From: Gaiellales bacterium
GTDB taxonomy: Bacteria; Actinomycetota; Thermoleophilia; Gaiellales; JAICJC01
Assembly: GCA_036273515.1 (NCBI GenBank)
Contig: DASUHM010000075.1
Span: forward strand, 62,001-126,000
DNA length: 64,000 nucleotides
Reading direction: 5' to 3'
This document shows, piece by piece, positions 16,882 through 25,052 of the stretch. The notes beneath the pieces are model-generated. The model did not search any database, was not told where the DNA came from, and worked only from the letters and a program-made list of their open reading frames with translations. Position 1 is the first letter of the stretch; each line of letters starts with the position of its first letter. The translations under genes were made by a program, and so were the position numbers.

Positions 16882-16967
16882 GGGGTCAGACCCCGAACGG
16901 CGGCTGTTGCAAAGTCGTTTCGGAGTTGTGACGGGGACTGTCCCCACCGTACCCGGGGACAGTCCCC
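16882..16967. repeat. Composite palindromic repeat block
   Basis: Three 13-bp palindromes: GGGGTCAGACCCC (16882-16894), GGGGACTGTCCCC (16933-16945) and GGGGACAGTCCCC (16955-16967). The first, with its right flank GAACGGCGGC.GTTGCA, also occurs at 44206 with a single difference. The block lies between convergent genes and abuts the stop codon of the small membrane protein on the other strand (16977-16979). Confidence 0.8.
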
Positions 16968-16976
16968 GTCGCCGTT

Positions 16977-17240
16977 CTAGCCGTGCGGCTCGTTGCGGTC
17001 GTGCCGCCGGACGCGGGTCGGCGCCCTGTGCACGGCGGCCGCGCGGGAGTCACCCACCGGCTGCTGCTTGCCGCAGCGGACGCAGCGCCGGTGCCACAGC
17101 CGGCCCTCGTCGTAGAGCGACTCGAGCACCCACTTGTGCCGGCACAAGGCCTCCCGCGCCAGGCGATCCTCGCGCCGCGCGCCCAGCCACATGGCCAGGA
17201 GCAACAGGCAGAAGACGAGTCCGACGACGTTCGAGAGCAT
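16977..17240 (-). CDS. Small membrane protein with cysteine pair motif
   Basis: 87 residues from ATG at 17240. One N-terminal membrane helix (VVGLVFCLLLLAMWLGA) is followed by a cytoplasmic part with CRHKWVLESLYDEGRLWHRRC and CVRCGKQQ, giving a His/Cys-rich, possibly zinc-ribbon-like core. Function unknown. It reads alone on this strand, and its stop codon lies 10 bases from a palindromic repeat. The composition looks coding and a homolog family in related genomes is plausible, but I cannot name it. Confidence 0.6.
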   Translation of the reverse strand: MLSNVVGLVFCLLLLAMWLGARREDRLAREALCRHKWVLESLYDEGRLWHRRCVRCGKQQPVGDSRAAAVHRAPTRVRRHDRNEPHG

Positions 17241-17294
17241 CGAAGTTGGCTACCCGGGCGGGCGTGTTGCCCAAACACCGGAAGGCGCGGCTTC

Positions 17295-17645
17295 CTACGG
17301 CAACAGGTGGACGGTGCGGCTGATCATCGTCATGTCGAGGATCCGCCGGATCGAGGGCGAGCCGCAGACGAGCTCGAAGCGGCCGCCGCGCTCCGCCATC
17401 CGCTGCGCCGACGCCAGGATCACGCCCAGCGCGGTCGAGTCCAGGAACGTCACCGAGGCCGCGTCGACCCGCAGCACCGAGCAGCCCTCTGCCTCGGCTG
17501 CATCGAGCGCCTCACGGAGCGCGTCCGCGGAGTTGATGTCGAGCTCGCCGTCGACGTTCACGACCGTCGCCGTCTCTTCCACGGTGTCGCGTGTGAACCG
17601 CGCGGATGCGGCCCTCGGAGCACCCCTGCTGCTGGCGTCGTCCAT
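17295..17645 (-). CDS. STAS-domain anti-anti-sigma factor (RsbV/SpoIIAA type)
   Basis: 116 residues from ATG at 17645. The STAS core runs from about residue 25: VVNVDGELDINSADALREAL, then VDAASVTFLDSTALGVIL, where the Ser of DSTALG is the regulatory phosphorylation site. When unphosphorylated such proteins bind the RsbW-type kinase and free the sigma factor. It is divergent from the sigma factor gene at 17815 and belongs to the partner-switching island. The basic N-terminal extension is unusual and of unknown use. Confidence 0.9.
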   Translation of the reverse strand: MDDASSRGAPRAASARFTRDTVEETATVVNVDGELDINSADALREALDAAEAEGCSVLRVDAASVTFLDSTALGVILASAQRMAERGGRFELVCGSPSIRRILDMTMISRTVHLLP

Positions 17646-17814
17646 TCGCGGAACACCTTACCCCGTCGCTCGCATCGGCCACCACGGCAGCCGCTCCGGT
17701 GCCGTTGACCGGAGGCACGACCGTATCACGGGCCGGTCCCGATGTTTGAGAAGGACCCATACCCGCACACGTTCCTCTTCGACGGCCAAACCCCGGAAGG
17801 AGCACTGCAACCGG

Positions 17815-18585
17815 ATGGATTCGCTCACACACCGCACCGACATCGAGCTCATCGCCGCGCATCGCGAGGGCGGCGACCCCGCACCCCGCGAGCAGCTGGT
17901 GATGCGGCACTCGGGCCTGGTGCGCTCGATCGCGCGCCGCTACCACGGCCGTGGCCTGCCGCTCGAAGACATCGAGCAGACCGGCTACGTCGGCTTGATC
18001 CAGGCGGTCGACCGCTACGACCCCTCCCGCGGCGTGCCGCTGCGGGCGTATGCGGCCCGGACGATCGACGGCGAGATCATGCACCTCTTCCGCGACCGCG
18101 GCTGGGCGGTGCGTGTGCCCCGCTCGCTGCAGGATCTGAGCCGGCGCGTGGCCGCCGTGCGCGAGCGCATGGGCCACCGGCTCGGCCGCTCGCCGTCGCT
18201 CGAGGAGCTGGCCGAGGCCACCGGCGAGAGCGAGGAGCGGATCGCCGAGGCGATCGCCGCCGGCCGTGCCTACACGGCCGAGCCGCTGGTCGAGCCCGAC
18301 GCCGCGTCCGAGAACGCGGCCGGCGAGGGCCTCCCGGCGGGTCGCGTGCTCGCCTCCGAGGAGCCGGGCTTCACGGCGACCGAAGACCGCGACCTGCTCG
18401 AGCGGGCGATGCGGGCGCTGCCGCCGCGCGAGCGCCGGATCGTCGGCCTGCGGGTCTATCACGACCTCACCCAGGCCGAGATCGCCGCACGCACGGGCAT
18501 CAGCCAGATGCACGTCTCCCGGCTGCTGCGCGGGTCGCTCGAGACGATCGCCGAGGAGATCGACTCCGCCGCCGTCGCCTCGTAG
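17815..18585 (+). CDS. RNA polymerase sigma factor, SigB/F/G group
   Basis: 256 residues from ATG at 17815, with GGAAGGAG at 17795-17802. Region 2 shows PLEDIEQTGYVGLIQAVDRYDP and FRDRGWAVRVPRS; region 3 follows with LGRSPSLEELAEATG. Region 4 has PPRERRIVGLRVYHDLTQAE and the helix-turn-helix IAARTGISQMHVSRLLRGSL. This is the group 3 sigma family (SigB/SigF) held by RsbW-type anti-sigma factors. STAS genes flank it on both sides. The RsbW-type kinase at 18979 is the natural partner (inference). Confidence 0.93.
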   Translation: MDSLTHRTDIELIAAHREGGDPAPREQLVMRHSGLVRSIARRYHGRGLPLEDIEQTGYVGLIQAVDRYDPSRGVPLRAYAARTIDGEIMHLFRDRGWAVRVPRSLQDLSRRVAAVRERMGHRLGRSPSLEELAEATGESEERIAEAIAAGRAYTAEPLVEPDAASENAAGEGLPAGRVLASEEPGFTATEDRDLLERAMRALPPRERRIVGLRVYHDLTQAEIAARTGISQMHVSRLLRGSLETIAEEIDSAAVAS

Positions 18586-18587
18586 CG

Positions 18588-18947
18588 TCAGGCGTGCGCC
18601 GCGGCGCCGGCGATGGCGTCGGCGCGCGTCGGCACGGCCTCGAGCCGGTCTTCCATCCCGGTCAGCTCGAGCAGGCGGCGGACGCCGTGGCCGGTCGTCT
18701 CGCCGAGCGCGCAGCGGAACCCGACCGAGCGTTCGCCCGCCAGCTCGCGGGCGCAGATCAGCACGCGCAGCACGGTCGAGTCGATGAAGGTCGTGCCGAG
18801 CAGATCGATCACCACCGGCTGGCCCGAGTCGAGCGCGGCCTCCAGACGCCGCTCGAGCTCTGGCGCCGTGGAGAGGTCGTGCTCACCGGTGACGACGACC
18901 ACCTCGACGCCGGGCTCGGCTCGTTCGACGACGATCCCGCTCACCAC
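18588..18947 (-). CDS. STAS-domain anti-anti-sigma factor, second copy
   Basis: 119 residues. VVVVTGEHDLSTAPELERRLEAAL is the N-terminal STAS strand-helix, and LGTTFIDSTVLRVLI holds the target Ser in the DST motif. It follows the RsbW-type kinase gene on the same strand with a gap of about 30 bases, so it is likely the last gene of a phosphatase-kinase-antagonist operon. Its end lies 2 bases from the stop of the convergent sigma factor gene. Two STAS proteins in 1.7 kb imply at least two inputs to the same kinase. Confidence 0.9.
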   Translation of the reverse strand: MVSGIVVERAEPGVEVVVVTGEHDLSTAPELERRLEAALDSGQPVVIDLLGTTFIDSTVLRVLICARELAGERSVGFRCALGETTGHGVRRLLELTGMEDRLEAVPTRADAIAGAAAHA

Positions 18948-18978
18948 GCCCTGCAGGATAACCGAGACCCGGGCGGAC

Positions 18979-19428
18979 TCAAGGCGCGGTCGCCGTCGCG
19001 ACGCCGAACGTCATGCGGACGACGGTGCCGGTGCCTTCGGGCGTGTCGATCTCGAGCGCGTCGGCGATCGCCGCCATCACCGGCAGGCCGACGCCGAGCC
19101 CGGGGCTATCGACCCGCGGCGCCATGCCCGAGCCGTAGTCGCGCACCGTCACCACCAGCTCGCCGGCGGCCGAAAGGTCGGCCGACGCCTCGAACGTGCC
19201 GATCGTGTCCGGATACGCGTGGAGGACGGCGTTCGCGCACGCCTCCGTGACTGCGAGGGTGATGTCGGAGATCCGCTCCTCGTCCACTCCAGACGCCTCG
19301 AGCAGGCCACGCAGGGCATGGCGAACCAGCGGGACGTTGTCCGTCTCGGCTGCCAGCTCGAGCTCGAACCCGGATGACCGCGGCGCCATCGCGGTGTCGG
19401 ATACCCGACCAGTCATGGCTCTAGTCAT
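18979..19428 (-). CDS. Anti-sigma factor / serine kinase (RsbW, HATPase_c_2)
   Basis: 149 residues from ATG at 19428, or 144 from the ATG at 19413. The ATP-binding motifs are intact: N box TEACANAVLHAYP, G1 DYGSGMAP and G2 GLGVGLPVMAAIADA. Such proteins sequester SigB/F-type sigma factors and phosphorylate STAS antagonists. It overlaps the end of the large phosphatase gene by 8 bases and precedes a STAS gene, the classical order of a partner-switching operon. Partners by location are the sigma factor at 17815 and the STAS proteins at 18588 and 17295. Confidence 0.92.
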   Translation of the reverse strand: MTRAMTGRVSDTAMAPRSSGFELELAAETDNVPLVRHALRGLLEASGVDEERISDITLAVTEACANAVLHAYPDTIGTFEASADLSAAGELVVTVRDYGSGMAPRVDSPGLGVGLPVMAAIADALEIDTPEGTGTVVRMTFGVATATAP

Positions 19429-22087
19429 TCCCCGTTAGGCGTAGGACAATCACGGCAACGTCATCGGCCGGCGGTCCGGGCGTGAATTCGAGCACCGCCC
19501 GCTCGATCCGGTCGGCGATCCCGGCGGCGCTGAGACCGGCGGAAGCCCGCAGCAGCTCCGCCAGCCGCTCCTCCCCGAACATGCGTCCCTCGCGCCGCTC
19601 CTCGGTCACGCCGTCGGTGTGGAAGACGACCGCGTCGCCGGGCTCGAGGTCGACGGTGAGGTCGGAGAGCTGCACCTGCTCGTAGATGCCGAGCAGCGTC
19701 CCCGGCGAGCCCGCCTCTTCGATGCTGCCGTCGCTGCGGACGAGCAGGGGCGGGGGATGGCCGCCGCAGCAGACGGTCAGTCGCGCACCGCCCTCGCGCG
19801 CCTCGAGCCGTCCCACGGCCACGGTGCAGAAGCGGTGCTCGATCATCTGCCGCAGCAGGGCCTGGTTGAGGGTGCGCAGGATCGCCCTCGGCGAGCGCTC
19901 GCGCACCGCGGCGGCACGCACGGTGTGGCGGGCGATGCCGGTCAGCGCGGCCGCCGGCGCCCCCTTTCCGCACACGTCGCCGATCGCGAGGAAGAGGCCG
20001 CTCTCGCCCGTCTCGAACGCGTCGTAGAAGTCGCCGCCGACGTCGCCGCCGCCGCCCGCCGGGTGGTAGACGGCGGCGAGCTCGATGCCTGGCACGTCGG
20101 GCAGGTCCGGCGGCAGGAGGCTGCGCTGCAGCGTGCGCGCCACCTGGTCGCGGTCCTGGTACAGGCGGGCGGTGTCGATCGCCGTCGCCGCCCGGCGGGC
20201 GAGCTCGGTGGTGAACGCGACGTCGTCCGGCCCGTACGTGCGCCCCGACTCGGCGGTGACGAGGGTGAGCGTGCCATGGGTGCGGCCGCGAGCGGTCAGC
20301 GGCGCGACGATCGCCGAGCGGACGTCGAGGCCGCGCAGGATCGCCCGGTGCTCCTCGTCGGCGCCAGTCTCGCCGAACGCGGGGGGCACCCGCCGGACCG
20401 CGGAGGCCTCGCCGGCGCGCAGCCCGCTCGCGCCGGCCGCCGCCTCGGGGTCGGCCGGGTAGCGGCGGACGAGCTCGTGGGCGAGCTCGACCTTGGCCGG
20501 GTCGGAGTGGGCCACCCAGGTGCCGTGAGAGCGGTCGGGCTCGACGAGGTCGACGGCGCACCAGTCGGCCAGGTGGGGCACGATCAGGTGCGTGAGGCTG
20601 CCGAGCGCGGCCCGGAAGTCGAGCGACTCGCCGAGCACGTCCGAGGTGCGGGCGAGCAGCTCGAGCCGCAGCCGGGCGTCGTGCTCCGCCTCGTAGGCCT
20701 GGGCGCGGTCGACGGCGAGCGCGATTCGCCCGGCGGCGAGGCCGATCAGGTCGATCTCGTCCTGCCCGAGCGGCCGCGGCGCCAGCCAGTCGGTCTGGAG
20801 CACGCCGACGGTGCGCGGTCCGACCCGCAGGGGCGCCGCCAGCAGCGTGCGCACGCCGCGGTCGAGCTGGAGCGGCCCCATCTCGGCGTCTGTGGGGTCG
20901 TGGACGACGACGGGCCGTCCTGCGGCCACCGGGGCCGCGACCGAGGGGTCGGCCGCGGCGATGCGGGCGCCCAGCCCCGCCTCGGTGCCGGCCCCGCTGG
21001 CCGCGCGCACGGCCAGGTGCTCCGCGTCGGACTCCATCAGGAGCACGGCGGCCGCGTCGGACTCGAGCTCCTTGCGCAGGAGCGCCAGGATCTCCTCGAG
21101 CAGGTCGTCGAGGTCGACGTGCGAGAGCGCGGCGTCGGAGAGCCGCTGCAGCCGCTGGGCCGCGTCGGCCCGCTCCTGGGCGGCGCGCAGCAGCACGCTG
21201 TTGTCGACCGCCACCGCCGTCCGCCGGGCCAGCTCCTCGGCGACGGCGACGTCGTCGGCGCTGAACGGCGGCCGGTCGCCGCAGGCGAGGAGCAGCATCG
21301 CGCCGAGGGTGCGGCCGCGGGCGGCGAGCGGCAGGATCAGCGCCGACCGCGCGTCGATCTGGCGCACGACCTCGATGTGGCGGGGGCCGTGCAGGCGCTC
21401 TCGCAGGACCTCGTCGGAGAGGTCCGTCAGGATCTCCGTGCGGCCTTCGTGCAGGGCGGCGGTCATGTGCAGGGCGTCGGGATCGGGCGGGAACGCGCGG
21501 AGCCGTTCGGTGAGCGGCGCCCGGGCGCGGTCGGCGTCGGCCACCGCAACCCGGCGCATGCCGGCGTCGTCGTCGAGGAGGTCGAACGCGCAGACGTCGG
21601 CGAGCCACGAGGCTGCCAGCCGGGCGACGCCCTGCAGGCCGGCGTCGGCGTCGAGCGCGCGGGCCAGGAGCTCGCTCGCCTGGAGCAGAAGCTCGAGCCG
21701 CATCTGGGCCGGCTGGGCGCCGTCCGCGGGGGCGGCCTCGAGCGCGACGCTGACACTTCCGGCGGGATTCCCACCGGCGTCGGTCACCGGCGAGCTGACG
21801 ACGTGGACGCGGATGTGCGTGCCGTCCTTGCGCACGGCCGCCACCTCGCCCTCCCATACGTCGCCGGCGCGCGTCCGGGATCCGAGCGCCGCGGCGGCCT
21901 CGCTGACGCCGAGCTCCTCCGGCGTGCGTCCGACCGCCTCCTCGGCGGTGTACCCGAAGAGCTGCTCCGCGCGCCGGTTCCAGGCAGTCAGGGTGCCGTC
22001 GGGCGCGGTCGCGACGATCGCGGCGGGCGCCTCGTCGATCAGCTCGGAGCCCGCGATGCCCGCAGGTGCGGTCTCCGGGGTGTTCAC
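19421..22087 (-). CDS. PAS-GAF-GAF-GAF-PP2C phosphatase (RsbU/SpoIIE-like)
   Basis: About 888 residues from GTG at 22087, behind a G-rich site; the frame stays open to 22177, but a promoter lies in that stretch. Domains in order: PAS (about 15-115; LTAWNRRAEQLFGYTAEEAVG), three GAF domains (about 130-290, 310-460, 480-630) and a SpoIIE-type phosphatase (about 650-885). The phosphatase motifs are VGGDFYDAF, AIGDVCGKG and the final PADDVAVIVLR, whose Asp residues bind metal. It should dephosphorylate STAS proteins when its sensor domains detect a small molecule, light or redox signal. It overlaps the kinase gene downstream. Confidence 0.92.
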   Translation of the reverse strand: MNTPETAPAGIAGSELIDEAPAAIVATAPDGTLTAWNRRAEQLFGYTAEEAVGRTPEELGVSEAAAALGSRTRAGDVWEGEVAAVRKDGTHIRVHVVSSPVTDAGGNPAGSVSVALEAAPADGAQPAQMRLELLLQASELLARALDADAGLQGVARLAASWLADVCAFDLLDDDAGMRRVAVADADRARAPLTERLRAFPPDPDALHMTAALHEGRTEILTDLSDEVLRERLHGPRHIEVVRQIDARSALILPLAARGRTLGAMLLLACGDRPPFSADDVAVAEELARRTAVAVDNSVLLRAAQERADAAQRLQRLSDAALSHVDLDDLLEEILALLRKELESDAAAVLLMESDAEHLAVRAASGAGTEAGLGARIAAADPSVAAPVAAGRPVVVHDPTDAEMGPLQLDRGVRTLLAAPLRVGPRTVGVLQTDWLAPRPLGQDEIDLIGLAAGRIALAVDRAQAYEAEHDARLRLELLARTSDVLGESLDFRAALGSLTHLIVPHLADWCAVDLVEPDRSHGTWVAHSDPAKVELAHELVRRYPADPEAAAGASGLRAGEASAVRRVPPAFGETGADEEHRAILRGLDVRSAIVAPLTARGRTHGTLTLVTAESGRTYGPDDVAFTTELARRAATAIDTARLYQDRDQVARTLQRSLLPPDLPDVPGIELAAVYHPAGGGGDVGGDFYDAFETGESGLFLAIGDVCGKGAPAAALTGIARHTVRAAAVRERSPRAILRTLNQALLRQMIEHRFCTVAVGRLEAREGGARLTVCCGGHPPPLLVRSDGSIEEAGSPGTLLGIYEQVQLSDLTVDLEPGDAVVFHTDGVTEERREGRMFGEERLAELLRASAGLSAAGIADRIERAVLEFTPGPPADDVAVIVLRLTGND

Positions 22088-22148
22088 GTTCCGCCCCCGC
22101 GACCGGCGGGGACGCACAGCTCGCCTCTGAGCGCCGATGACATGCGCC

Positions 22149-22177
22149 ACCCTAGTGCCGCTCCGAATCGGTGTCAA
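22149..22177 (-). promoter_or_regulatory. Housekeeping-type promoter of phosphatase operon
   Basis: Reading leftward: TTGACA (complement of 22172-22177), 17 bases, TAGGGT (complement of 22149-22154). This is among the best sigma-70-like promoters in the window. It gives a start of transcription near 22142 and a leader of about 55 bases before the GTG at 22087. Confidence 0.6.
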
Positions 22178-22183
22178 TCGAGG

Positions 22184-22210
22184 GTTCTGAGGGCCCGGCG
22201 AGTGGGGTAA
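22184..22210 (+). promoter_or_regulatory. Possible sigma-B/F-type promoter
   Basis: GTTCTG (22184-22189), 15 bases, GGGTAA (22205-22210). This resembles the GTTT-N15-GGGTAA pattern used by SigB/SigF holoenzymes and would drive the RsbW-like/sigma pair at 22222, giving autoregulation by a stress sigma factor. The match is imperfect and the call is tentative. Confidence 0.35.
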
Positions 22211-22221
22211 CCTGCCGGTCG

Positions 22222-22551
22222 GTGGCGGCGATCAACGGCACAGTGAGCCTGCGCGTGCTGGGTGCGACGCCCGCCGCTGCCGTTGCCGAGCCGGTGCTGC
22301 TCGCGCTGGGCGCCCGCGCCGGCCTCGACGTGGCGGCGCTCGACGAGCTCGTGATGGCGGTCGAGCTCGCGATCCGCGGCGCCGGGCGTCCGCTCCTGAT
22401 CGAGGTCACGCCGGACGAAGGCCGCCTGACGGTCGCCGTGCGGCCGCTCGAGCCGGAGGGCCTCCGCGCGTGCGGGCAGGCCCTGCGCCGGCTCGTGACG
22501 GACGTCGAGATCGACGGCGACGGGGCGGGGATCGTGATGCGTGCCGGCTGA
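22222..22551 (+). CDS. Degenerate RsbW-like anti-sigma protein
   Basis: About 109 residues from GTG at 22222 (other upstream codons are possible). The layout LRVLGATPAAAVAEPVLLALGARAGLDVAALDELVMAVELAIRGAG resembles the first half of RsbW-type proteins, but the N box lacks the usual E-x-x-x-N residues and no G1 or G2 loops are visible. It should therefore not bind ATP or act as a kinase. It overlaps the next gene, a sigma factor, by 11 bases, the arrangement of rsbW-sigB and spoIIAB-sigF pairs. A non-catalytic anti-sigma role is inference. Confidence 0.55.
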   Translation: MAAINGTVSLRVLGATPAAAVAEPVLLALGARAGLDVAALDELVMAVELAIRGAGRPLLIEVTPDEGRLTVAVRPLEPEGLRACGQALRRLVTDVEIDGDGAGIVMRAG

Positions 22552-23242
22552 CCCGGCCGGGCGGCTGGCAGTGCTCGCGGCGGCCGGCGACGGCGCCGCG
22601 AAGGCGGAGCTCGTCAAGCGGATGAGCCCGCTGGTGGGGCGGTTGGCGGGCCGGATGGCGAGCGCGCGGGTGCCGCGCCAGGATCTGGAGCAGGCGGGGG
22701 CGGTGGGGGTGCTCGCGGCGGTCGACGGCTTCGATCCCGACCGGGGCGCCGCGTTCGAGCCCTATGCGATGCGCTACGCCCTTGGCGAGATGCGCGCGCT
22801 CGCGCGCGGGGCGGCGGCGGTGCACGTGTCGCGCACCGGCCGCGACCTGGCCGCCGCAGTCGAGGCGGCCGCCGCCGACCTCGCCGCCGAGTCGGGCGCG
22901 CCGCCCACCGTCGACGAGATCGCCGACCGGGCCGGGCTCGACGAGGAGCAGGTCGTCACCGGCCTGCGCGCCCGCCGCGGCCTGGCGCCGCCAGCCGGCG
23001 GCCAGGACGAGCTGCTCGAGGCGCACGGCGGTTGGGAAGACGCGGTCGAGCAGGTCGAGCGGCGCCTCGACGTCGGCCGCCGCCTGGAGGAGCTCGACTC
23101 TCGGTCGCAGCGCATCGTCGCCATGCGCTTCGGCCTCGAGCTCTCCCAGACCGAGATCGCGGAGCGCCTCGGCATCTCCCAGATGCATGTCTCCCGCCTG
23201 CTCCGCGCCGCCCTCGAGCAGCTGTGGGGGGAGGAGGCGTAG
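22541..23242 (+). CDS. RNA polymerase sigma factor, SigB/F-like (divergent)
   Basis: 233 residues from GTG at 22541, inside the end of the RsbW-like gene. Region 2 is recognisable but divergent (VPRQDLEQAGAVGVLAAVDGFDPDRGAAFEPYAM). Region 4 is strong: LDSRSQRIVAMRFGLELSQTEIAERLGISQMHVSRLLRAAL, nearly the same recognition helix as the sigma factor at 17815 (GISQMHVSRLLR). It probably reads similar promoters. The region 3 linker is rich in Ala. It should be held by the small protein upstream, with which it is co-translated. Confidence 0.85.
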   Translation: MPADPAGRLAVLAAAGDGAAKAELVKRMSPLVGRLAGRMASARVPRQDLEQAGAVGVLAAVDGFDPDRGAAFEPYAMRYALGEMRALARGAAAVHVSRTGRDLAAAVEAAAADLAAESGAPPTVDEIADRAGLDEEQVVTGLRARRGLAPPAGGQDELLEAHGGWEDAVEQVERRLDVGRRLEELDSRSQRIVAMRFGLELSQTEIAERLGISQMHVSRLLRAALEQLWGEEA

Positions 23243-23390
23243 GCGGGCGGGCGTTCGGCGGGTGGGGGCGGTGGGGTGTGCCAGGGGTGTGACGGGTGTT
23301 CCGGAGGCGTCGGCGAGCTGCAAATGACACATGTCGCACGCGCCAACTGCCGGCGAGGCGGAGAACCGTCCTCCCCAACCGTCTGTCCGC

Positions 23391-23432
23391 CGGCGCCGGC
23401 CGGCCAGCTCTCCGAAGGAGCGCCGGCCGGCG
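23391..23432. terminator. GC-rich hairpin between convergent genes
   Basis: GCCGGCCGGC-type arms enclose CTCTCC-GAA-GGAG, giving a long GC stem with a 3-base loop. It lies between the sigma factor stop (23242) and the convergent peptidase stop (23441). There is no T-run, so a bidirectional, non-classical terminator is the best guess. The rest of the gap (23243-23390) shows no gene. Confidence 0.4.
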
Positions 23433-23440
23433 AGCGCCGT

Positions 23441-24496
23441 CTAGACCGGCGAGGCGTCGAGCCAGGCGGTGCGGTCGGGCGGGCCGGGTGCGATCCGCAC
23501 TCGGGGCGATGCGCCGAGCTCGGCCCAGATCGACCCGAAGGTGAGCCATGGGTGCCCCGGCTCGGCGACGACGCAGAGCGGCGCGTCGCGGTCGGCGAGC
23601 GCGCGCTCGCAGTCGGCGCCGGTGGCGACGTCCGGGGCGGCGGCCTCGATGGCGGCGAGGCGGACGTGCGAGTCCCACCGTCCCTCCGCGGGGACGTTCG
23701 GGTCGAGGTCGGTGCTTCGCAGCGGGTGGTTCGTGTGGCAGAGGCGTCCATCGCCAGAGTCCGAACGCGCTGCTCCCGCGGCCGAGCACTCGTAGCCGGC
23801 CACCTCGGTGCGGTCGGCCAGCGCGTAGTGCTGGCCGGAGGCATGCGGCACCCGGCCGAGGAACGCGGCCGCGCCGGCAACGCTGCCCTGGGCGAGCGCG
23901 CCGCGCATCACGAACGCGACCGGCAGCCCGTCGCGGGAGTGGTTCAGCATCGAGAGCGTGTTCACGCACACGCCGAGCCCGCCGGAGCTGACACCGGTCA
24001 GGCCGACCATCCCGGCGGCGGTGAGCACGGTGCCGCCGTCGCCCTTCCCGTCGTCGTGGCGCACGATCGCCTGGGCGCCGTCCATGACCTCGGGCAGGTC
24101 CATGTTCTGGGCCAGCAGCGACGGCCGGCCTTCGGACGGGCCGACCGCGATCAGCGTGCAGGCGTTGCGCGGCTCGGCCGGGGCGGTGAACCACCACTCC
24201 TCGTCCATCAGGTTCAGCGCGAGGACGCGGTCGAAGGCGACGTTCGACCCCTCGGCGATCCCGCGTACCTCGGCGAGCAGGTCGGGCGTGTGCCGCTCGA
24301 TGGCTGCCAGGAACCCGGTCGTCTCGACGAGGTCCGAGACGAGCGTCTGCGGCGGCCTCCCTTGGCGGGCGGCGACCCTCGCGTCCCACCGCTTGAGCAG
24401 CCCGTGAATCCGATCGCGCAGCGCCTCGCCGTGGGCACGCCCGCGCTCCCGCCCGTCGCCGCGGCACTCGACGATCTCGTGCGATGTGACCGCCAT
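23441..24496 (-). CDS. C45-family peptidase / acyltransferase
   Basis: 351 residues from ATG at 24496. GIAEGSNVAFDRVLALNLMDE followed by RNACTLIAVGP and LLAQNMDLP is the pattern of the acyl-CoA:6-aminopenicillanate acyltransferase family (peptidase C45). There the precursor cleaves itself before Cys, and that Cys becomes the N-terminal nucleophile (here the Cys of NACTLIA). SSGGLGVCVNTL and SHPLR-like HTNHPLRS also fit. Substrates in bacteria are mostly unknown; amide or peptide bonds are likely. TACGAT ends 7 bases before the ATG and no ribosome site is seen, suggesting a leaderless message. Confidence 0.82.
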   Translation of the reverse strand: MAVTSHEIVECRGDGRERGRAHGEALRDRIHGLLKRWDARVAARQGRPPQTLVSDLVETTGFLAAIERHTPDLLAEVRGIAEGSNVAFDRVLALNLMDEEWWFTAPAEPRNACTLIAVGPSEGRPSLLAQNMDLPEVMDGAQAIVRHDDGKGDGGTVLTAAGMVGLTGVSSGGLGVCVNTLSMLNHSRDGLPVAFVMRGALAQGSVAGAAAFLGRVPHASGQHYALADRTEVAGYECSAAGAARSDSGDGRLCHTNHPLRSTDLDPNVPAEGRWDSHVRLAAIEAAAPDVATGADCERALADRDAPLCVVAEPGHPWLTFGSIWAELGASPRVRIAPGPPDRTAWLDASPV

Positions 24497-24556
24497 CGCA
24501 TCGATCGTAGCGGGGCTACGCGGTTCGGTTGAGCCAGTGTCGTTCCCCGGAGCCGG

Positions 24557-24750
24557 CTAGCGCTGGTTCCAGATCTGGGCGGCGTGCGAAAACGGTGGGA
24601 GATCCCAGACCTCGACGTACTGGTGGCCGGGGAGCGCCTTGCACGTGGACTGTCGCCGGTCGCTGCGAGGGCGATGCCGGCTCCGGCCGCGCGGCACGTG
24701 AGCGCTCCCAGGGCCAAACCGACCACCACTCGTGTCCGAGGGCCTAGCAC
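24557..24750 (-). pseudogene. Broken small secreted-protein gene
   Basis: A GTG at 24750 starts a signal-peptide-like sequence (TRVVVGLALGALTCRAAGAGIALA) in one frame. The end of the protein, STCKALPGHQYVEVWDLPPF to the TAG at 24557, is in another frame. The span is 194 bases, not a multiple of three, so one frameshift separates the two halves near 24655. The start overlaps the stop of the also broken gene upstream. Either the pair is decaying or the sequence has small errors here. Function unknown. Confidence 0.45.
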
Positions 24751-25002
24751 CCGCCCACCGCCACCGGCAGGTACCCGTTGAACGCGCGCCGATGGAGGCC
24801 GTACTCGGGCAGCCCGCCGACGCCGACCGCGCTCGCCAGGCTCCCAACCTGCCGCGGCGCGCGCTCCGTGGAAGCTGATCGTTGCCGGTAAGACGCGCGG
24901 ATACGGCCACGTGTAGCCGAGCTCGCTCACCGCGAACACGGCCCACACGACGACGGCCATGCACGCACCGCCGACGCCGATCGGTGCGCGATTCAAGCCC
25001 AC
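24744..25002 (-). pseudogene. Broken small membrane-protein gene
   Basis: From a GTG at 25002 (or ATG at 24960) one frame reads a membrane helix and VSELGYTWPYPRVLPATISF. The continuation SLASAVGVGGLPEYGLHRRA to GYLPVAVGGC and the TAG at 24744 is in another frame. The 259-base span is one over a multiple of three, which fits a single frameshift near 24850. Both halves look like real protein. The family is not recognised. The stop overlaps the start of the next broken gene, so they were once coupled. Confidence 0.45.
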
Positions 25003-25052
25003 TCCGTCCCGAGGTCTAGACCTCCGCCCACTTCACCGCTACAACGAGAGGA

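Noticed and set aside
17700-17790. A sigma-B promoter (GTTT...GGGTAT) between the STAS gene and the first sigma gene
   Set aside because: GTTT and GGGTAT-like words are present, but spacing and orientation are wrong on both strands.
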